A DNA stretch of 64,000 bases from positions 3,162,001 to 3,226,000 of the forward strand of contig BSYQ01000009.1 of the NCBI GenBank assembly GCA_030272585.1, in the 5' to 3' direction. Numbering within the stretch: the first letter of the stretch is position 1; each line of letters starts with the position of its first letter. Below, one piece after another: positions 21,077-34,107 of this stretch. The notes beneath the pieces are model-generated. The model ran no database searches, had not been told where the DNA came from, and saw only the letters and a list, made by a program, of their open reading frames with translations. Both the position numbers and the translations under genes were made by a program. The DNA is from Bryopsis sp. KO-2023. Lineage: Eukaryota; Chlorophyta; Ulvophyceae; Bryopsidales; Bryopsidaceae.

Positions 21077-23894
21077 ATGGCTCCCAGGCGCAATTTGCAA
21101 ATTCAATCCGTTTTGGATCAACAAGCGGTGCTGTCGGCCTTCAGGGAGAATGACATAAAAGAAGTTCATGCTTGGAAGCTATGGAGGTGGGATTCACCCC
21201 CCCCCCCAATTTTTATTTGGACAACCCATCTGCCCCACCCCTATGACTAATCTGTAATGACTAATCACACAAAGGAGAGCCGAAGAGGGAGGGCCGAACT
21301 CCTTTCCATGAAAACCCATCCACTGATTTTTTTCAAATTTTTGAGAATGGATTCAAAACTCAGATTTTAGCCCAATTTGTATGTCAGCATCGTTTAGCAT
21401 TGAGAGAGATGAATACCCCAACAATATCAAAAAAATTATTTTATTTTTTTTCGGAAAAATGACCTCATCCATTTTTGCAGCTATATTCTGAGAAACGTGG
21501 GCAGCACCTGGCATGACGTCCCGGATTTCCCGGTGGCTGCGAAGCAACTTTTGGATTCCGATTTTTCCATGTCCACATCTCACGTGGTGAAATCCAGAAC
21601 ATCCAAGGACGGGGAAACCACGAAATTGCTGATCGAGTTGCAAGATGGAATGAGGGTCGAAACTGTTGTCATGCACTACGATACGACAGGTGAATTTTCA
21701 TCTTGGCCTTTAAAGCAGAATCAAAAGGAAGCTGTGTGAAATGCCTTCCCCCCCCCAAAAAAAAGGAACAATATGAATTCATATTTTTGGCGGGGCGATA
21801 TTGCCCATCCCTGGATATCTTGATTATTGTTGCATCTCCGTTCCAAGTGATGATTTGTGTTTTTTTGGTTTGTTGATCTTGAATTTTTCTGGCTTTTTTT
21901 TTTTTTGAACACTCTTATGGAAATGTGTTAGGGCGTGAAACGGATGATCCTGTCGCCATCCATGGAAATCGCCGGGCCACTGTTTGCGTTTCTTCTCAGG
22001 TGGGCTGCCAGATGGGGTGCAAATTCTGTGCAACAGGTGATAATAATAATAAAGACAATAATAATACTGTCATATTATTATGGAGCTATCTAATTTGTGC
22101 CCCTCCCCCCCCCCAGAAAAAAAAAAGAAAAAGGAAAGAAGGAAGAAACAGTAAATGCTTTCAAACAATAAAACGTAACATAGTGAATAGGGCAATGGAG
22201 GTTGTGCAAATGAAATGCTGGGAGATTCAGCATCTGGTTATTTGGAGCATCGGATTTGAAATAAACACAGCACAGTCGCCGATTTTTCTTACTGTGGCAG
22301 ATAACATGAAACTATCTTCAACTCTGTTGGATTTGTCAAGTTTTGGCTCACCCTTTCTTTTCTTTTTTTTCAATTCATACTTAGTCTTTTGTGTTAGAAA
22401 CAGGATTATTGAGCATGTACGCATGACACCTTAAAATAAAAAAAAGAAAGTATTTTTTCCACTTTTGCTGTTTGTTTGTGTTTTCTTACAGGAACAATGG
22501 GGCTGATGGGCAACTTGACGGCTGGGGAAATCATCGAGCAACTCATCCATGCTCGAGATATCGACAACTTTCGAAACGTAGTTTTTATGGTGGGTTTGGA
22601 AGGATTTCACACCATTGGATTTTTTTTTTTGGTTCAATCCAGAAAAAAACATCCAAGGGACAGTATTGCCCTGGAAAGATTTCATCAGGGGTCCTTCCAG
22701 ATTAATATCCGCCCCGGCACATATTGACATGAATGCGAAAGATATTCTGTTGGGGATGGCTTGACTGTCAGATTGCGTCAATAGCATAAAAAATAGGATT
22801 CATTTTTTTTGGTTTTTTTTTTCAGGGTATGGGGGAACCTTTGAACAACTACGATGCCGTTCGACAAGCTGTGGATATGCTCACCCATTCTCAAGTTTTT
22901 GGGTTGAGCAGAAAACACGTCACGATTTCCACAGTGGGGGTTGTGCAAAGACTGAGGGACTTAGCCAAGGATCTACCAGTGAGTGCCCACCAAAAGCCAA
23001 TCTTTTTTTCAGATATCTATTTCATATATATATATATCTATTTTTTTGTTCAACCTGGCAGTCTGTGGATTATGTAATATGTGTGCATATATATTGGCAT
23101 TTGTTTGCAACATGTCTTAGCATCAATGGGTCAGCGGGATCAGTTTCCCTCGTTCGGTGAATTTCCAAATTTTTGTAATACATATTTTTTCTTTTATATT
23201 CCAAAGATTTTACCCCCAAGAAAAAAATTTCACACTCTTTTTCTTTTTCCCCCCACCAGGGTGTAAGCTTGGCCTTCTCATTACACGCTGCAACCCAACC
23301 GCTTCGACGAAAAATCGTTCCTTCTGCGAGTGCGTATAAACTGGAGGATCTCATGACAGCCATCGACGAATATATGGCCTGCACGCAACAAAAGGTTTTC
23401 GTCGAATACGTCATGCTGGCCGGGGTGAACGATTCCATGGAAGAAGCCAAAAACGTGGGGGCCCTGTTGAAAGGGAGGAACGTGACGCTGAATTTGATTC
23501 CATTCAATCCTGTGTATGCCGAGGGTGTGGATTTCGAACCCCCCTCCGTTCAGCAAGTCGAAAAATTTCAAAAGCTGGTGCACTCGTGCGGAGTGCATTG
23601 TACGATTCGGCAAGAAAAAGGGCAAGATATTGGAGGTGGGTTGCTTCCTGGGCATTGGATTTATGATTTTTTGTTTTTCTTGGAAGGGGGGTGGGGAATT
23701 GAACTTGAATTCTGGGGAAAGCTGAAGTGTTTTGCATGGGATTTGCTTTCTTCTGGATGTACATTTGTTTGAATCACCTCTTGGATATAAACGACCTTTC
23801 GCTTTTTTTTTTTGGTGCAGGTGCTTGTGGGCAGCTTGTGGTGACACCAGCCAACAAGAATGGCCTCGTTGATGTCGAAGAATTGGCGGCATGA
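21077..23894 (+). CDS. RlmN-type radical-SAM rRNA/tRNA adenine-C2 methyltransferase
   Basis: Seven exons (21077-21186, 21481-21689, 21932-22036, 22492-22589, 22826-22978, 23260-23635, 23821-23894) with consistent phases give 374 residues, the usual RlmN length. The radical-SAM cluster motif CX3CX2C is at residues 132, 136 and 139 (GCQMGCKFCATG), followed by the SAM-contact GMGEPLNNY, then SLHAAT and the C-terminal ACGQL, whose Cys (about 353) is the second methyl-carrying catalytic Cys. In bacteria RlmN methylates C2 of A2503 in 23S rRNA and A37 of some tRNAs. A eukaryotic nuclear copy most likely serves plastid or mitochondrial rRNA, but MAPRRNLQIQSV is not an obvious transit peptide and an in-frame stop precedes it. 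An unseen upstream exon is possible. Confidence 0.93.
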
Positions 23895-26094
23895 AAAGTT
23901 GGCTCCATCTGTAATTGTGGTTTACATCAGTCTGGCAGCTTTTTTTTTCTCTCTTAGGATGCACAGCGATGGTTTCGTTGTAGATGTATTGTGACGAAAA
24001 ATGCTGGATTGAGGGGGGTGTAATTTTCTAGAAAATGGCATGTAGTAATTGGATACGTTTGGGTGCTGGAATGCGATAAACAGCCCTTCGATGTTGCAAC
24101 AACTATTTCCACAATGAAAGGGAGTGTAAGTATGGACTGTTGATATTGGTCCGTTTTAATTCTTGGAAGTATATGTCGAATACGTTCCACATCAAACGTT
24201 CCACATCAAACATTTCAAGGTACATTCAAAAAAACAACACATTTAAGAAGCAGTTGTGTATTCATACGGAAAAAAAATAGAGTTTAAATCTATCTCAACT
24301 TAGTTTTTTAATTATGCGTAAAACGTAGTCTGTTGGTTTTTTTTTGAGAAATCCATCCAGAAGTGTGTGGGTGGTGTCTGATTCTTGCACAGAAACTTCC
24401 AGATACACATCCACTCGGTAAAAAAATAAATAAATAATTTTACCAAATGACAAAAAAGAACCATTTCCGCCCCCAGTCTCAAAAAATTTGCATTTGTTCT
24501 CCCCCACCACCAGCAGCTTTTCCATTTTTTTTTTCTTTTTCTGATTTTTTTTTTCTTCTCGAAACTCAGTAATTTTTGTGTTGCTCACTTAAAATTTTTT
24601 GTTTGTTTTTTTTCCAAAGATTTTTTTTTTCTGTCAGGAGTTACGCTTCATAACAGCATTCTTTCCCCAAAAAAAAAATCATAACAGCATTCTTTCCAAA
24701 AAAAAAGTAGTCTTAATGACAAACGCCTAATCTAAACAAATAAGTGATTGCCCTTCCAATCTTTCTCTTTTTTTCTTCCCCCATTTTTTCTTCGACAGCT
24801 TTTTTTTTTCCAGGAGGGCAACATTTCTCAAGAAACACCCACCCAGAAACACAACCACATCCTCTCGCTGGGGAAAAGAAAACAAAAAAAAAACAAAAAA
24901 ACATGATATGACAGTAAAGATTGAGAAGCGGCACTTATAAAATCTACCTTTGGATGATAAATCACCTCACACTCTCCTTCATTTAGGGAAAAAAAACAAA
25001 ACTAACAGTAAAGTAAAAACTAATATCAAAAAAAGCAACGGAAAGAAAATAACGCACAAACACACACACACTCTACCACCAAAAGCACCCCATCTTCTGT
25101 GTGTGTCCCTAATTTTCCTCCATTGTATATCACTCTTTTTTTTTTTTTTTTAACCTCCCCCCCGAGGGGCAGGAGGTTCCTTTCATAACAGGAAACCCAG
25201 CCGACAAAAAAAATACATACGTAAATATCATCATAACTAAATACCAACCACCCTGCACAAAAAATTGACACAACGGATTCCAACCGACACCCACCTTCCT
25301 ATTAACTCTTCCACCCCCCTCCACATTTTTTTTTTCTTTTTTTTTTTGTGCTTTTCGAACCACAATTCCCTCCACATTTGAATACAAAAAATCAACTCAT
25401 TTTATATATAGACCATATTTTTTCCTCATCTTTTTCACCTCCCTCCAAACCATCCACTCTGCTTCTTTTTCTTTCCCCAATTTTGCATCCATAGGTCCCC
25501 TCCCCCCCCCCTCCTGTTTTTTTCTTTTTGGTTTTCCCCGTCTTGGTTAACTACAAATGTATCCATGCAATTCACTCATTGATGATGCTCATCTGCATGG
25601 GGAAAGGGACACCGATTTCTGGCACCCTCTCGAGCGTCGCAATCTCCTCTTCCAGACAGTCATCTTTTTCTTGTCCATCGTCAATCGTACCACTTCCGCT
25701 GGTCGTGTTTTCAGAGTAACCCCCACCCCACAGCCCGGCCCGATGATGGCAATCCACGTCCAAAACACCTAAAGAAAAGAAAACAAGCGACGACAATGAA
25801 ACCCCCCGACTCTCCCAGAAATCCTAGATTCAATTGAGGGCTCAAAAACAGACAGACACACAAACGGGTAGCAACAGATTCCTTCAACAGAAAACTTCTT
25901 TCAAAAAACAACTCCAACCACAACCAAGAATGACAACATTCTCACAGAACATCGATGAACCACCAACGGCCGTTTTTCAATTTTTCAAAACAACTCAAAA
26001 CACAACACAAAACGCGTACCAAAGACATTTCTATAAAAACACCAGAACGGAATATCTGAAAGCACCGATACATCAACAAATATGACTGACACCA
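23895..26094. other. Convergent A/T-rich spacer; possible alternative 3' exon of the AP2 gene
   Basis: The stretch is very rich in poly-T and poly-A. The only notable item is a minus-strand segment 25572-25768 following a TTTCTTTAG accept­or, encoding an acidic tail (SGSGTIDDGQEKDDC... to MQMSIINE). It is phase-compatible with a GTGGGA donor inside the last AP2 codons (26111), so it could be an alternative terminal exon of that gene. Nothing else is supported. Confidence 0.4.
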
Positions 26095-29000
26095 TCACCA
26101 CCCATTCCCACCATTTCCGCCGCCGCAACTGATCGGGGGTCCCTCGGATTCCTTTGCCAGAGGTGGAATTTCGTCCTCGTCGATATCATTTACACACTCC
26201 ATCCCACCCGTCGAAGTTTTACTGTTGTTGTCCCCCTCCTCCACCTCCAGCTTCCATCCATGGTCCCCATCCCCCACAACCATGACCTTGCTCTTATCAT
26301 CCGAAAACCCGGCCACCGAAACATCCGTATCCATGGGATTACTAACCCCACCCGACTCCTCGCATTCTGGGCCAGGTCCCTCCACCATTTGCTTGTTGCC
26401 TTTCCCCGAATTGGACAGCACTTGCTCAGCATTGTTACCTGATTTATCCGTTTCAGTGGGGGGTGCCACCATCCCCGTGAAATTCTTCCGCCCCTGCCTG
26501 TTGAGATGGGTTCTTTGTCGCTTGGTCTGCCATGCGGGGATGGTGACAGCACATGCAGATGAGGGGGCCGAACGAGTTCTTTTCTTGCCTCCAGTGAGAC
26601 TCGCTGAATTTCCGCTGCTCGATCCTGGCCCCACCATCTGGGACAATTGACACAACTGCTGGGCCGCCAGCAAATCATCCTCCATCAACCGTTTGTTTCC
26701 CTGCCCTTCGGCACCATGGTCGGCTTTAGACCCAGCCCCTGAGTCAACACCATCCTTTTGATCGGCCTCCTCTCTATCCCCCTTTTGTTCGGTCGACTTC
26801 CCATCATGTTGTTCCGGTGGAGAATCGCCTTTGCCGCTGGAGCAGCATGTCGCTCCATCTCCAGTGCCGTTGCTTTTGTCGCCCTGATTAGCATCGGAGC
26901 CGGAGTGCCCGGTGGACCTCCCTCCAGACTCCCCTTGTCCATCATCCGAGCTTTTCCCCGCTTCCTCCGAATCGCTGCTCGTCCAGTTCTTGAAGGCACT
27001 TCGAGTGTTCGGACTGGCACGCAACTTCTGCCTGCCTTCGAACGGCACATTATCCGCATCGTTCCCACCCTCCAAATCCCCATCGTGATTTTGCGCTTTG
27101 TCATCCTTCTCTCTCTGAGCAGGGTTCGATTGGGGCGCCTCCTCAACCACTGGCCCTTGTCGCACGATATCCTTTGCCGGCAGCTCCTGAATCAGTTGGA
27201 GGAGCTTTGCAAACCTCTGCTGCGAGTCTCCGAGTTGGGCCGTGGTTTCCCGAGATGCGGGACGGCTGGAAGTGGTAGGCTTATTGACCTGGCTGACAGC
27301 CCCTGTCACTCCACTGGATGTTGGATTGGCACCCAAGGTTTCATGGCCCACAGCTGTCACCCCTTGCAACACAGACTGGAGCGATTGAACAGGGCCAGGC
27401 GGCACAGCCATCGAGGAGGAAGCCACCTCCTGTGACCTAACCCCAACTCCCCTCTGATCTTGACCTTGCTGGGGGCACACTGCACCCTGACTGGCTAAAA
27501 CCTGATCCCGATTAGTCATCTGACCTTGAGGTGGCACCGCTTCTCCTGGGCCGGGCCAGAATGCAGATATTCCAGGGGGGGTGATACCTTGCCCGACAGG
27601 CATGGGCTTACCCTCCAGTATGTACTCTCCCTGGCAGCCTAGAGCCGTAACAGCTTTGTTGTCTAACACCACCCTGACACCTGGGCTGTTGGGAATCATC
27701 GAAGTCCACACCAGCTGATTGTTCGGCTCTGCCGGTTTGATAATTCCTGGCTGCACGCTAGCTTGCCTGAAGGTGGGACTTCGGGCAAGAGAGATCACTC
27801 TGGATGGGGTCACATGAGAAGCCCCAGCCGTACTGGGGGGATGCTCCTGTCCCCAAGTCATCGGCGGTTCATTGGAAAACAGAGCAGGGGGTCCATTCGA
27901 AGCTGCATGTTGCTGTTGCTGTTGATCGGTGCTGCCCCCAGGCATGCTCCCTACAACCATCGATGGACTGGATTCCATAAAACGGACGCCCGGAGCCACA
28001 ACCCCGTTTCCATCCAAATACCCGCCCAAGCCCTCAGCTGAGAATCGACGGGCAGCTGTGGGAGAATTCACGACCGGGTTGTGAGCCATCAGCAGGCTCT
28101 GACCCGAAGGATGCCGGAAAAACATGGGTGCGACTGGGCCTCGGGGTAAATTGGACAGATGGAGGCCTTGTTCTGTGGCGTAGGAGGGCAGAAAATCTCC
28201 ACCAGGTTGAGCACCAGGGTTTTCGTGCATTACGTCGATTTTGGGTGTTTTTGTTTTGGTGGTTTTTGCCCCTGATCCTTTCCGTCTCTTCAGACCCTTG
28301 ACCAACTTAGCTACATCTGCCTCCTGCAGGATTCAGAATGATTAAATTTAGAGTATTTCAAATTATTTGCTTCATTATGGCAGGCATATGTTCAAACAGT
28401 GGCTTCCACAATCAAACAACACCCAATACCTATTTTCAAACCTAAGTGGATCATTACTTTAACCACAATAAAGCCAGTCAACCTCCCTTTTTGGCATAAA
28501 AACCTCCCAACAGATCAATCCTGTTGAGTATTTTTTGGGGTTGATTTTTCCCACCTCAGTTTTCTTGTCACAGTGGAGACTCAGGTCCTTGAGTTGCGGG
28601 TCATCTCTGTAGGTGTGGGCCCCGAAATTCAGATCAGCCCCCCACCCCCTCAATTTAATAGCTGCGATATCATAAACACGGGCCGCCTCCTCGGGCGTGC
28701 TGTGAGTTCCCAAATGCAGCTGCCTTCCAGCATGCCAAATGTGGGATTCCCATCGACCGGTGCGCTTGTAACAGCTCACCCCTCGATAGGGGCTGCTTTT
28801 GCTCAACGGACCCCTTCGACTGACCATCCGGTTGCGGATCTGAAAAGCAAGCCACACAATGAAACAAAGATCAGGGAAATTCCATCAGAAAATATGCTCC
28901 TACAAAACTGTTTTTTAAAAGTGTGCACTTTATGCAGGAGATGAGGTCTTGCTCGGGTCCTGTCGAGAACCAACATCTCAATTCATTCATCTCTTGATTT

Positions 29001-30490
29001 TCTATTTACCTGTCATGACTGACTTAGTTCCAGCACCACGCTCGTGCAAAAAACTGAAAAAAACATCCTCCATTTTTTTTTCCCTTTAGAAACTGTGGAA
29101 AAAGCATCCACCTGTGCGGGTTTTTTTTTCCTTTCAATTTCACTTGACAACACTCATATTTGCATAGCGCTTTGTACCGGTATTGAAGGTGCAGGCATCT
29201 GGATTTGTGCTTCCGATGGCACCTGACCAGGGACGACCCCAACCGTGGGCAAAGGAGCGTTCAGCACAACCGACTCTCGACCCATCGCACCCACAATCCC
29301 ACCGCTGTTCAATCCAGCGGCCGAAAATTGGCTCATCGGCACTTGAAGCTGCTGTTGGATGTTGTGGATGGGGTCAGGGCCAGGCCAAGCACGAATTTGG
29401 GCTCCGAACAACACCGGATGCGGTCCCAGGGGGGCCGAAGGTACCAATGGTGGGAGGATTGCTGGGTTCATCGGGATGGCACCTGCAGTATTAAGGAAAC
29501 CGCTTGTGGATAACAGAAAAACCATAGTTGAGATGGAGGGTCTGATCGATCGTCCCAATCCTGAATATTGAATTATCTGGTTGCGGGGGGGTGCCCTGAT
29601 GGCAGAAACAAGGATTATCTAAAACAGTACCAAGTGGATTGGAAGACTTCAATCAGCTAGCTGTCATGGGACCTTCAAATTAACATGTTGTTGAGTTTGT
29701 GGAATGTTTGTTTTTTGCTTTCTTTTCTGGCTGCCCACCTGGTCCTATCGTCGCTGACAGCGGCAAGCCATCCACCACCGAGCCCATCTGCAATTGCTCC
29801 ATTTTCTGCAAACAGAATCACCGACTCGTCGTACCACTGGAACAACCACCCAACCCCCTTCCCCCAAACATTAACTAACAAATGAGAATTTGATCTAAAG
29901 CAATAAAATCAAGGCAGTTTTGCCAGGGTCTGATGAATCATATGCACTGCAAAAAAAAATTTTGATGCTTTTCTGGCTGAAACAAACACCACTGACCTGA
30001 CTGGGTTCTCCTGTCTGTTTATGCTTCACCAGGACTTCTGGCCCCAAGGTAGAAACCGAGGGGCAAAATGCAGGCAGAGGTATGACGCCGTTCAGCCCGG
30101 CTGACGACTCTTTCGGTCCTTCCTCTTGTTTGTATCGTTGGACCGCTTTCAACAAGGCGTCCAGGTCGATTTGATCGGGCAAACCTCCCTTCCCCACAGA
30201 CTCGATCGCTTGGCCCAACACCTTTATCGAGACGAAGTTTCCTTCTTTCTGGCTGTCACCTGTTTCGAAAACGAACCATGTGACTGGGCTGTCCATTCAT
30301 TCTACCCACCCCACAATATTATTGCTGTATTTGACCAAGGGAAAAACAGAGGTCGTGGTCAGCTCGTAAAATGTGCTTCGGTACACTGTTGGCAAATCAG
30401 TTTTTTTTCTTCATTTTAAAACTCACCTTCTCTGTTCAACTCCGCTGCGTTCGCCTCCTCGGGCTGGTCGTCCGGTTCTCTTTCGGCCAT
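26095..30490 (-). CDS. Single-AP2-domain transcription factor with long low-complexity tail
   Basis: Six minus-strand exons (30427-30490, 29997-30259, 29739-29805, 29178-29482, 28555-28839, 26095-28323), all phase-consistent, encode 1070 residues starting [14 protein letters not shown]. One AP2/ERF DNA-binding domain lies at about residues 250-310: [45 protein letters not shown] and LNF. The RTGRWE and [11 protein letters not shown] features are closer to AP2-class repeats than to ERF. It is flanked by basic runs (NRMVSRRG before, KGLKRRKG after) that may serve in nuclear localisation. The upstream part has a Pro/Ala/Gln-rich segment. The ~740-residue C-terminal exon is rich in Pro, Gln, Gly, Ser and Asp/Glu, with a QQQQQ tract, and is probably disordered and regulatory. 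It acts as a nuclear sequence-specific regulator; targets are unknown. Confidence 0.9.
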
Positions 30491-33400
30491 TTTGTGGCGA
30501 CCACCAATAGTCAACGCCCTGAGCATTCAAAAACAGAAAAAGAAAACAGCTAAGGAACGCGACTCGGACAGTTTACCGATCTAGAAGCAAGCGGAGCCCC
30601 TATGGCACCCCTCTCCGAACTGAAGCCCAAACGACGTTCGCCCGATGTCTTTTTCTATTCCTTTCACGCGGTGGGGTAATCACCAGCTCTTTGGCCGTCT
30701 GACGTTCAACACGTCGTAATGCGTTCCCGCGTAGGTTGACTTTTGAGTCGGAGTCAACATCGGCTCTGAGTTCACCGCCGGTCGGACGCAGGGAAGAAAA
30801 AAATAGCAAACGGGACTGTTGTGTCCAGGGATCGTTCGTTGAGCAAAAAAAGATCCTCCCTGCGTGACGCTTTTGACGACCACGTCGACGACCAGGTTGG
30901 AAGCCTCCTGGGCCCAGCGCGAACGGCTTATCGAGCGACCGTCGTTTTTCGGTTGTCTCTATTTGAGCGACATCTGTGCCGACTTTCGCGTCGCCTCGAC
31001 TCCGAATCCGCTCCCAACGTTTTAGTCAGGTCCAAGAAAACTAAAGGAAACCTTTCCACTTCTTGCATAGCCGAAACCAAGAAAAAGACGTCCTCCCCTC
31101 CCCCCCCCGGCCCCCAAAGCACAACGAAAGTCGTCCGAATTATCCGGCAGAGTCGTCTCGCGACGAAAGAAGTTTCGCGGAAACTCATCCACATAAAAAT
31201 GCGACATCCCCGGACAGGAAAGGTGGCGAATAGGCCCCACAGAACTACGTCCACGCTCGGAAACATCGAACCACGCTTTCCCGCGAACCGAGGACCCCCC
31301 ACGCGATCGCCTTCGTTTCGGATCGCAGTTCCGGGCGACGAGTTCGCGCAATACTTCGAACTAACTACTACTGCTCCCTTGTTTTTCTCCAAGGTCGTAC
31401 CGTTTTCTCTTCAACGTCACGACAATGCACAGCCCTCAGACGCGTCTGATATCAAAAACACACAGTACAAGCATTACTCTCCCTTTCAATCACCCCTCCG
31501 TGATCACCGCCAACCTTGCCCTCTCCGCAAAAAAAACAACAAACCGATCGCCGTCTTCCGACACCACCACACAAAAACAACGATCAAATGCTTAGCTGGT
31601 TTTCAGACAGAAATCCCCACCAGTCGATCGACCTGGACCCCTTTTTTCCACCCCTCAGACGTATGACAAATCGCTGCCGAAAAATCCAAGACTGACGAGT
31701 GAGGGGGGGGGAGCGGTACATTTCGTTCGGTTTCAGTTTCTTGACCTTGGCCGTCGTCGTGTTACTCGGACGCCCACGCGTTTTCCAAACCGGTGAATTT
31801 GCTGAACGGGTTCGTACTCAGAGGGAGCGGGTCGGGACGGCGTGAAAACTCAAAAAAAACAAAAGAGGAAAAAGGCTGCCGCAGTTCGGTCAGAAGGGAA
31901 AACGAGAAAGTTGTAACGAGGCGATTAGGACAGGATCAGCGACGAAGGCGAATAACTAGATCGCCGGACCGACCGAGAAAACTGCGTTTCACATAAAACG
32001 CGAAGAAGGATTCAAACGAAGAAACCAACGGCCGACGAAACGAGCGATGCACAAAAACCGGGTCCAACCGGCGCGAAAACCAACCCGTATCTCCCAAGGA
32101 CCGTGCCGTTTTCCAAGGTTCAGAGAAAAACTCACTTCGACAGACGTACAAGAAAAGCCCTTCCTCCAACGCAGCAAGAATAAAAAACGTCCTCCTATGG
32201 TACAAATTTGAAGGGGACCAGTGGTTTGAAGGCGTTTTCGCCACGGTTGGGAAGTCATCATCATCGTTATGGACTTCTCATCCCGATGATCAGAATTATC
32301 AATAATACCCCTTTCGGAGCTTTGAATTTCAAATCAAATCGTAATTACACACATTGGGATTTGTCTGGCACGAACAAGTCATAAAACATTTTCCCCAGCA
32401 TTTTCCCAGCGTTAAAAATCACAGAAACCGTTGATTGGGATAGACTAGGGAATGTCTTGGCACAGCACCAGGATTACTCAATCAATCAACAGAACAGCAA
32501 AGGGATAACTTTCAATTTGATGATCAAACCTCGAATAGGGCTTGAGGATCCCTCCCAACTGTCCTGCCTCTAGATTGTCAACAGCTATATGCTTGCACTC
32601 CAGTAGATTTTTTATTCTTTTTCATGTGTCTCGATTATAACTGGCCTGAAATTCTTGTTGATGTTTTAGAGTTACACTTCCAACACAAAGACTGGAGGTC
32701 GAGGAATTGAATCGAGTTTCGGACCGTCCCTTGCTGTATTGTGAAAAAGAAAAGTGTAGCGTGGTTCACTGGTGTCACTGTTCCAGCCAATGGCAACTGT
32801 GATTTGGCAGATCTATCATTGATCAATGGAAAAGCTGCTGGTTCGTAGTTGGGTACCTTTGTTTTAAGCTAGTGGCTAATTTTTTGCTGGTGGTTGCAAT
32901 TGTCTGACATTATATCATATCCCATTTCATGTAGTTGAGGCGACCACCCCTCATTTGATTTTAGTATGAAAAGCAGCAGTAGGGATGTTGCGCAAAACTA
33001 CGTAGCTCCCAATTTACGCAGCCACGTCACGTACGACAGCGTAGTTTCGCGGAAATTTTCACTGATGCTGACAAGGATCCGTTGTTAAACGGAGTCCTGT
33101 TTGAAAAGAGTCAAAATACGTACGTAGAAAACCTGCATTTCCGCGAAATTATGCTGTCGTACGTGACGTGGCTGCGTAAATTGGGAGCTACGTAGTTTTG
33201 CGCAACATCCCTAGTATTTGAAAATATCTTCTCGAAATGCAGGGCCTTAGTAAAGGAGCATAAAATACAGCAGATCATATCTGCACAGGCACATTTGATG
33301 GCGCGAAAAACTACAGCTGGGCAAGTTCTGCCAAACAGGAAGTACCCAAAAAGAAACCCACTACATCATCCACAGCATCCATTTTGCAACCACTCCCCTC

Positions 33401-34107
33401 GATTTTTCGTTTGAATAAAAAATCATGAATCATCCCCCCCTCTCTCTCTCATCCCCATCCCATCAAAAATCAAACTGAAAAAAGAAAAAGACTGAAAAAA
33501 ATTCGTCTCGACCTGAGGAGCGGGAGTTAAAAAACAAATTCTATCAAATTGTGTACCATCCCTGAATCCCTTCAGCTTCGAAAATCTTTAAATCAAAGCA
33601 CCATCCATGTTTTCCTTTTTCTTGCATGAAAGTATATTCCACAAGATCATATATAGTACATTGGGTCTTGCCCACCCCTTCCCCCCCCTCCCACTTTTTC
33701 AAACGTTTCTTCTTTTTTACTATTTTTGTCTTTCCTCCAAATCTCTGTTGTTTTTCCAGCAATTAAGCTTGTTCCATCGGAGTCTTCCCAGTCAAAGTCA
33801 CCGCTCCTAATATACATATCAGCCCCACAAACACCATCCGCAGCATTTCCTCCCTTTGCGAAATGGGAAACCAAATTTTGGTGGAAGGCTTCGTTATTGC
33901 CTACCCAAAAAAACACAAAACAGACAGAAATTAAACAATTAAAACTCCCATCCGTTTGCGATTTTCCAAGCATTCACATTCAATCTCTTACGGCTGCATC
34001 AGAAAAGACTTGAAACAAAAGTCACATCTCCTCGTGGGTATAATGTTCTTTGGTGTTCCAAAAAACTGGCATATATATTTTCATAAAAGATGTAGTGTGC
34101 GGGCTGT
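30491..34107. other. Long gene-poor stretch upstream of the AP2 gene
   Basis: From about 30600 to 32280 the sequence is CpG-rich and less repetitive, unlike introns, and includes open frames on both strands (281 codons on + at 30821-31666 beginning with GTG, 154 codons on - at 30928-31392). Neither shows a recognised domain, and the two overlap, so open frame from composition is likely. From 32280 onward the sequence is A/T-rich, contains the small inverted-repeat element at 32981-33212, and then the 3' region of the cytosine deaminase gene. Confidence 0.45.
32981..33212. mobile_element. MITE-like element with 76-bp terminal inverted repeats
   Basis: The element is 232 bp long. It begins AGGGATGTTGCGCAAAACTA and ends in the exact reverse complement. 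The arms 32981-33056 and 33137-33212 match with about two mismatches over 76 bp; the ~80-bp centre is unique. AGT occurs immediately before (32978-32980) and after (33213-33215) and is a candidate 3-bp target duplication, a size typical of PIF/Harbinger-type elements. There is no transposase, so it is non-autonomous. The superfamily assignment is inference. Confidence 0.85.

Noticed and set aside
30821..31666. 281-codon plus-strand frame
   Set aside because: It starts with GTG, overlaps an open minus frame, and shows no domain or exon partners. Absence of stops probably reflects the CpG-rich composition.
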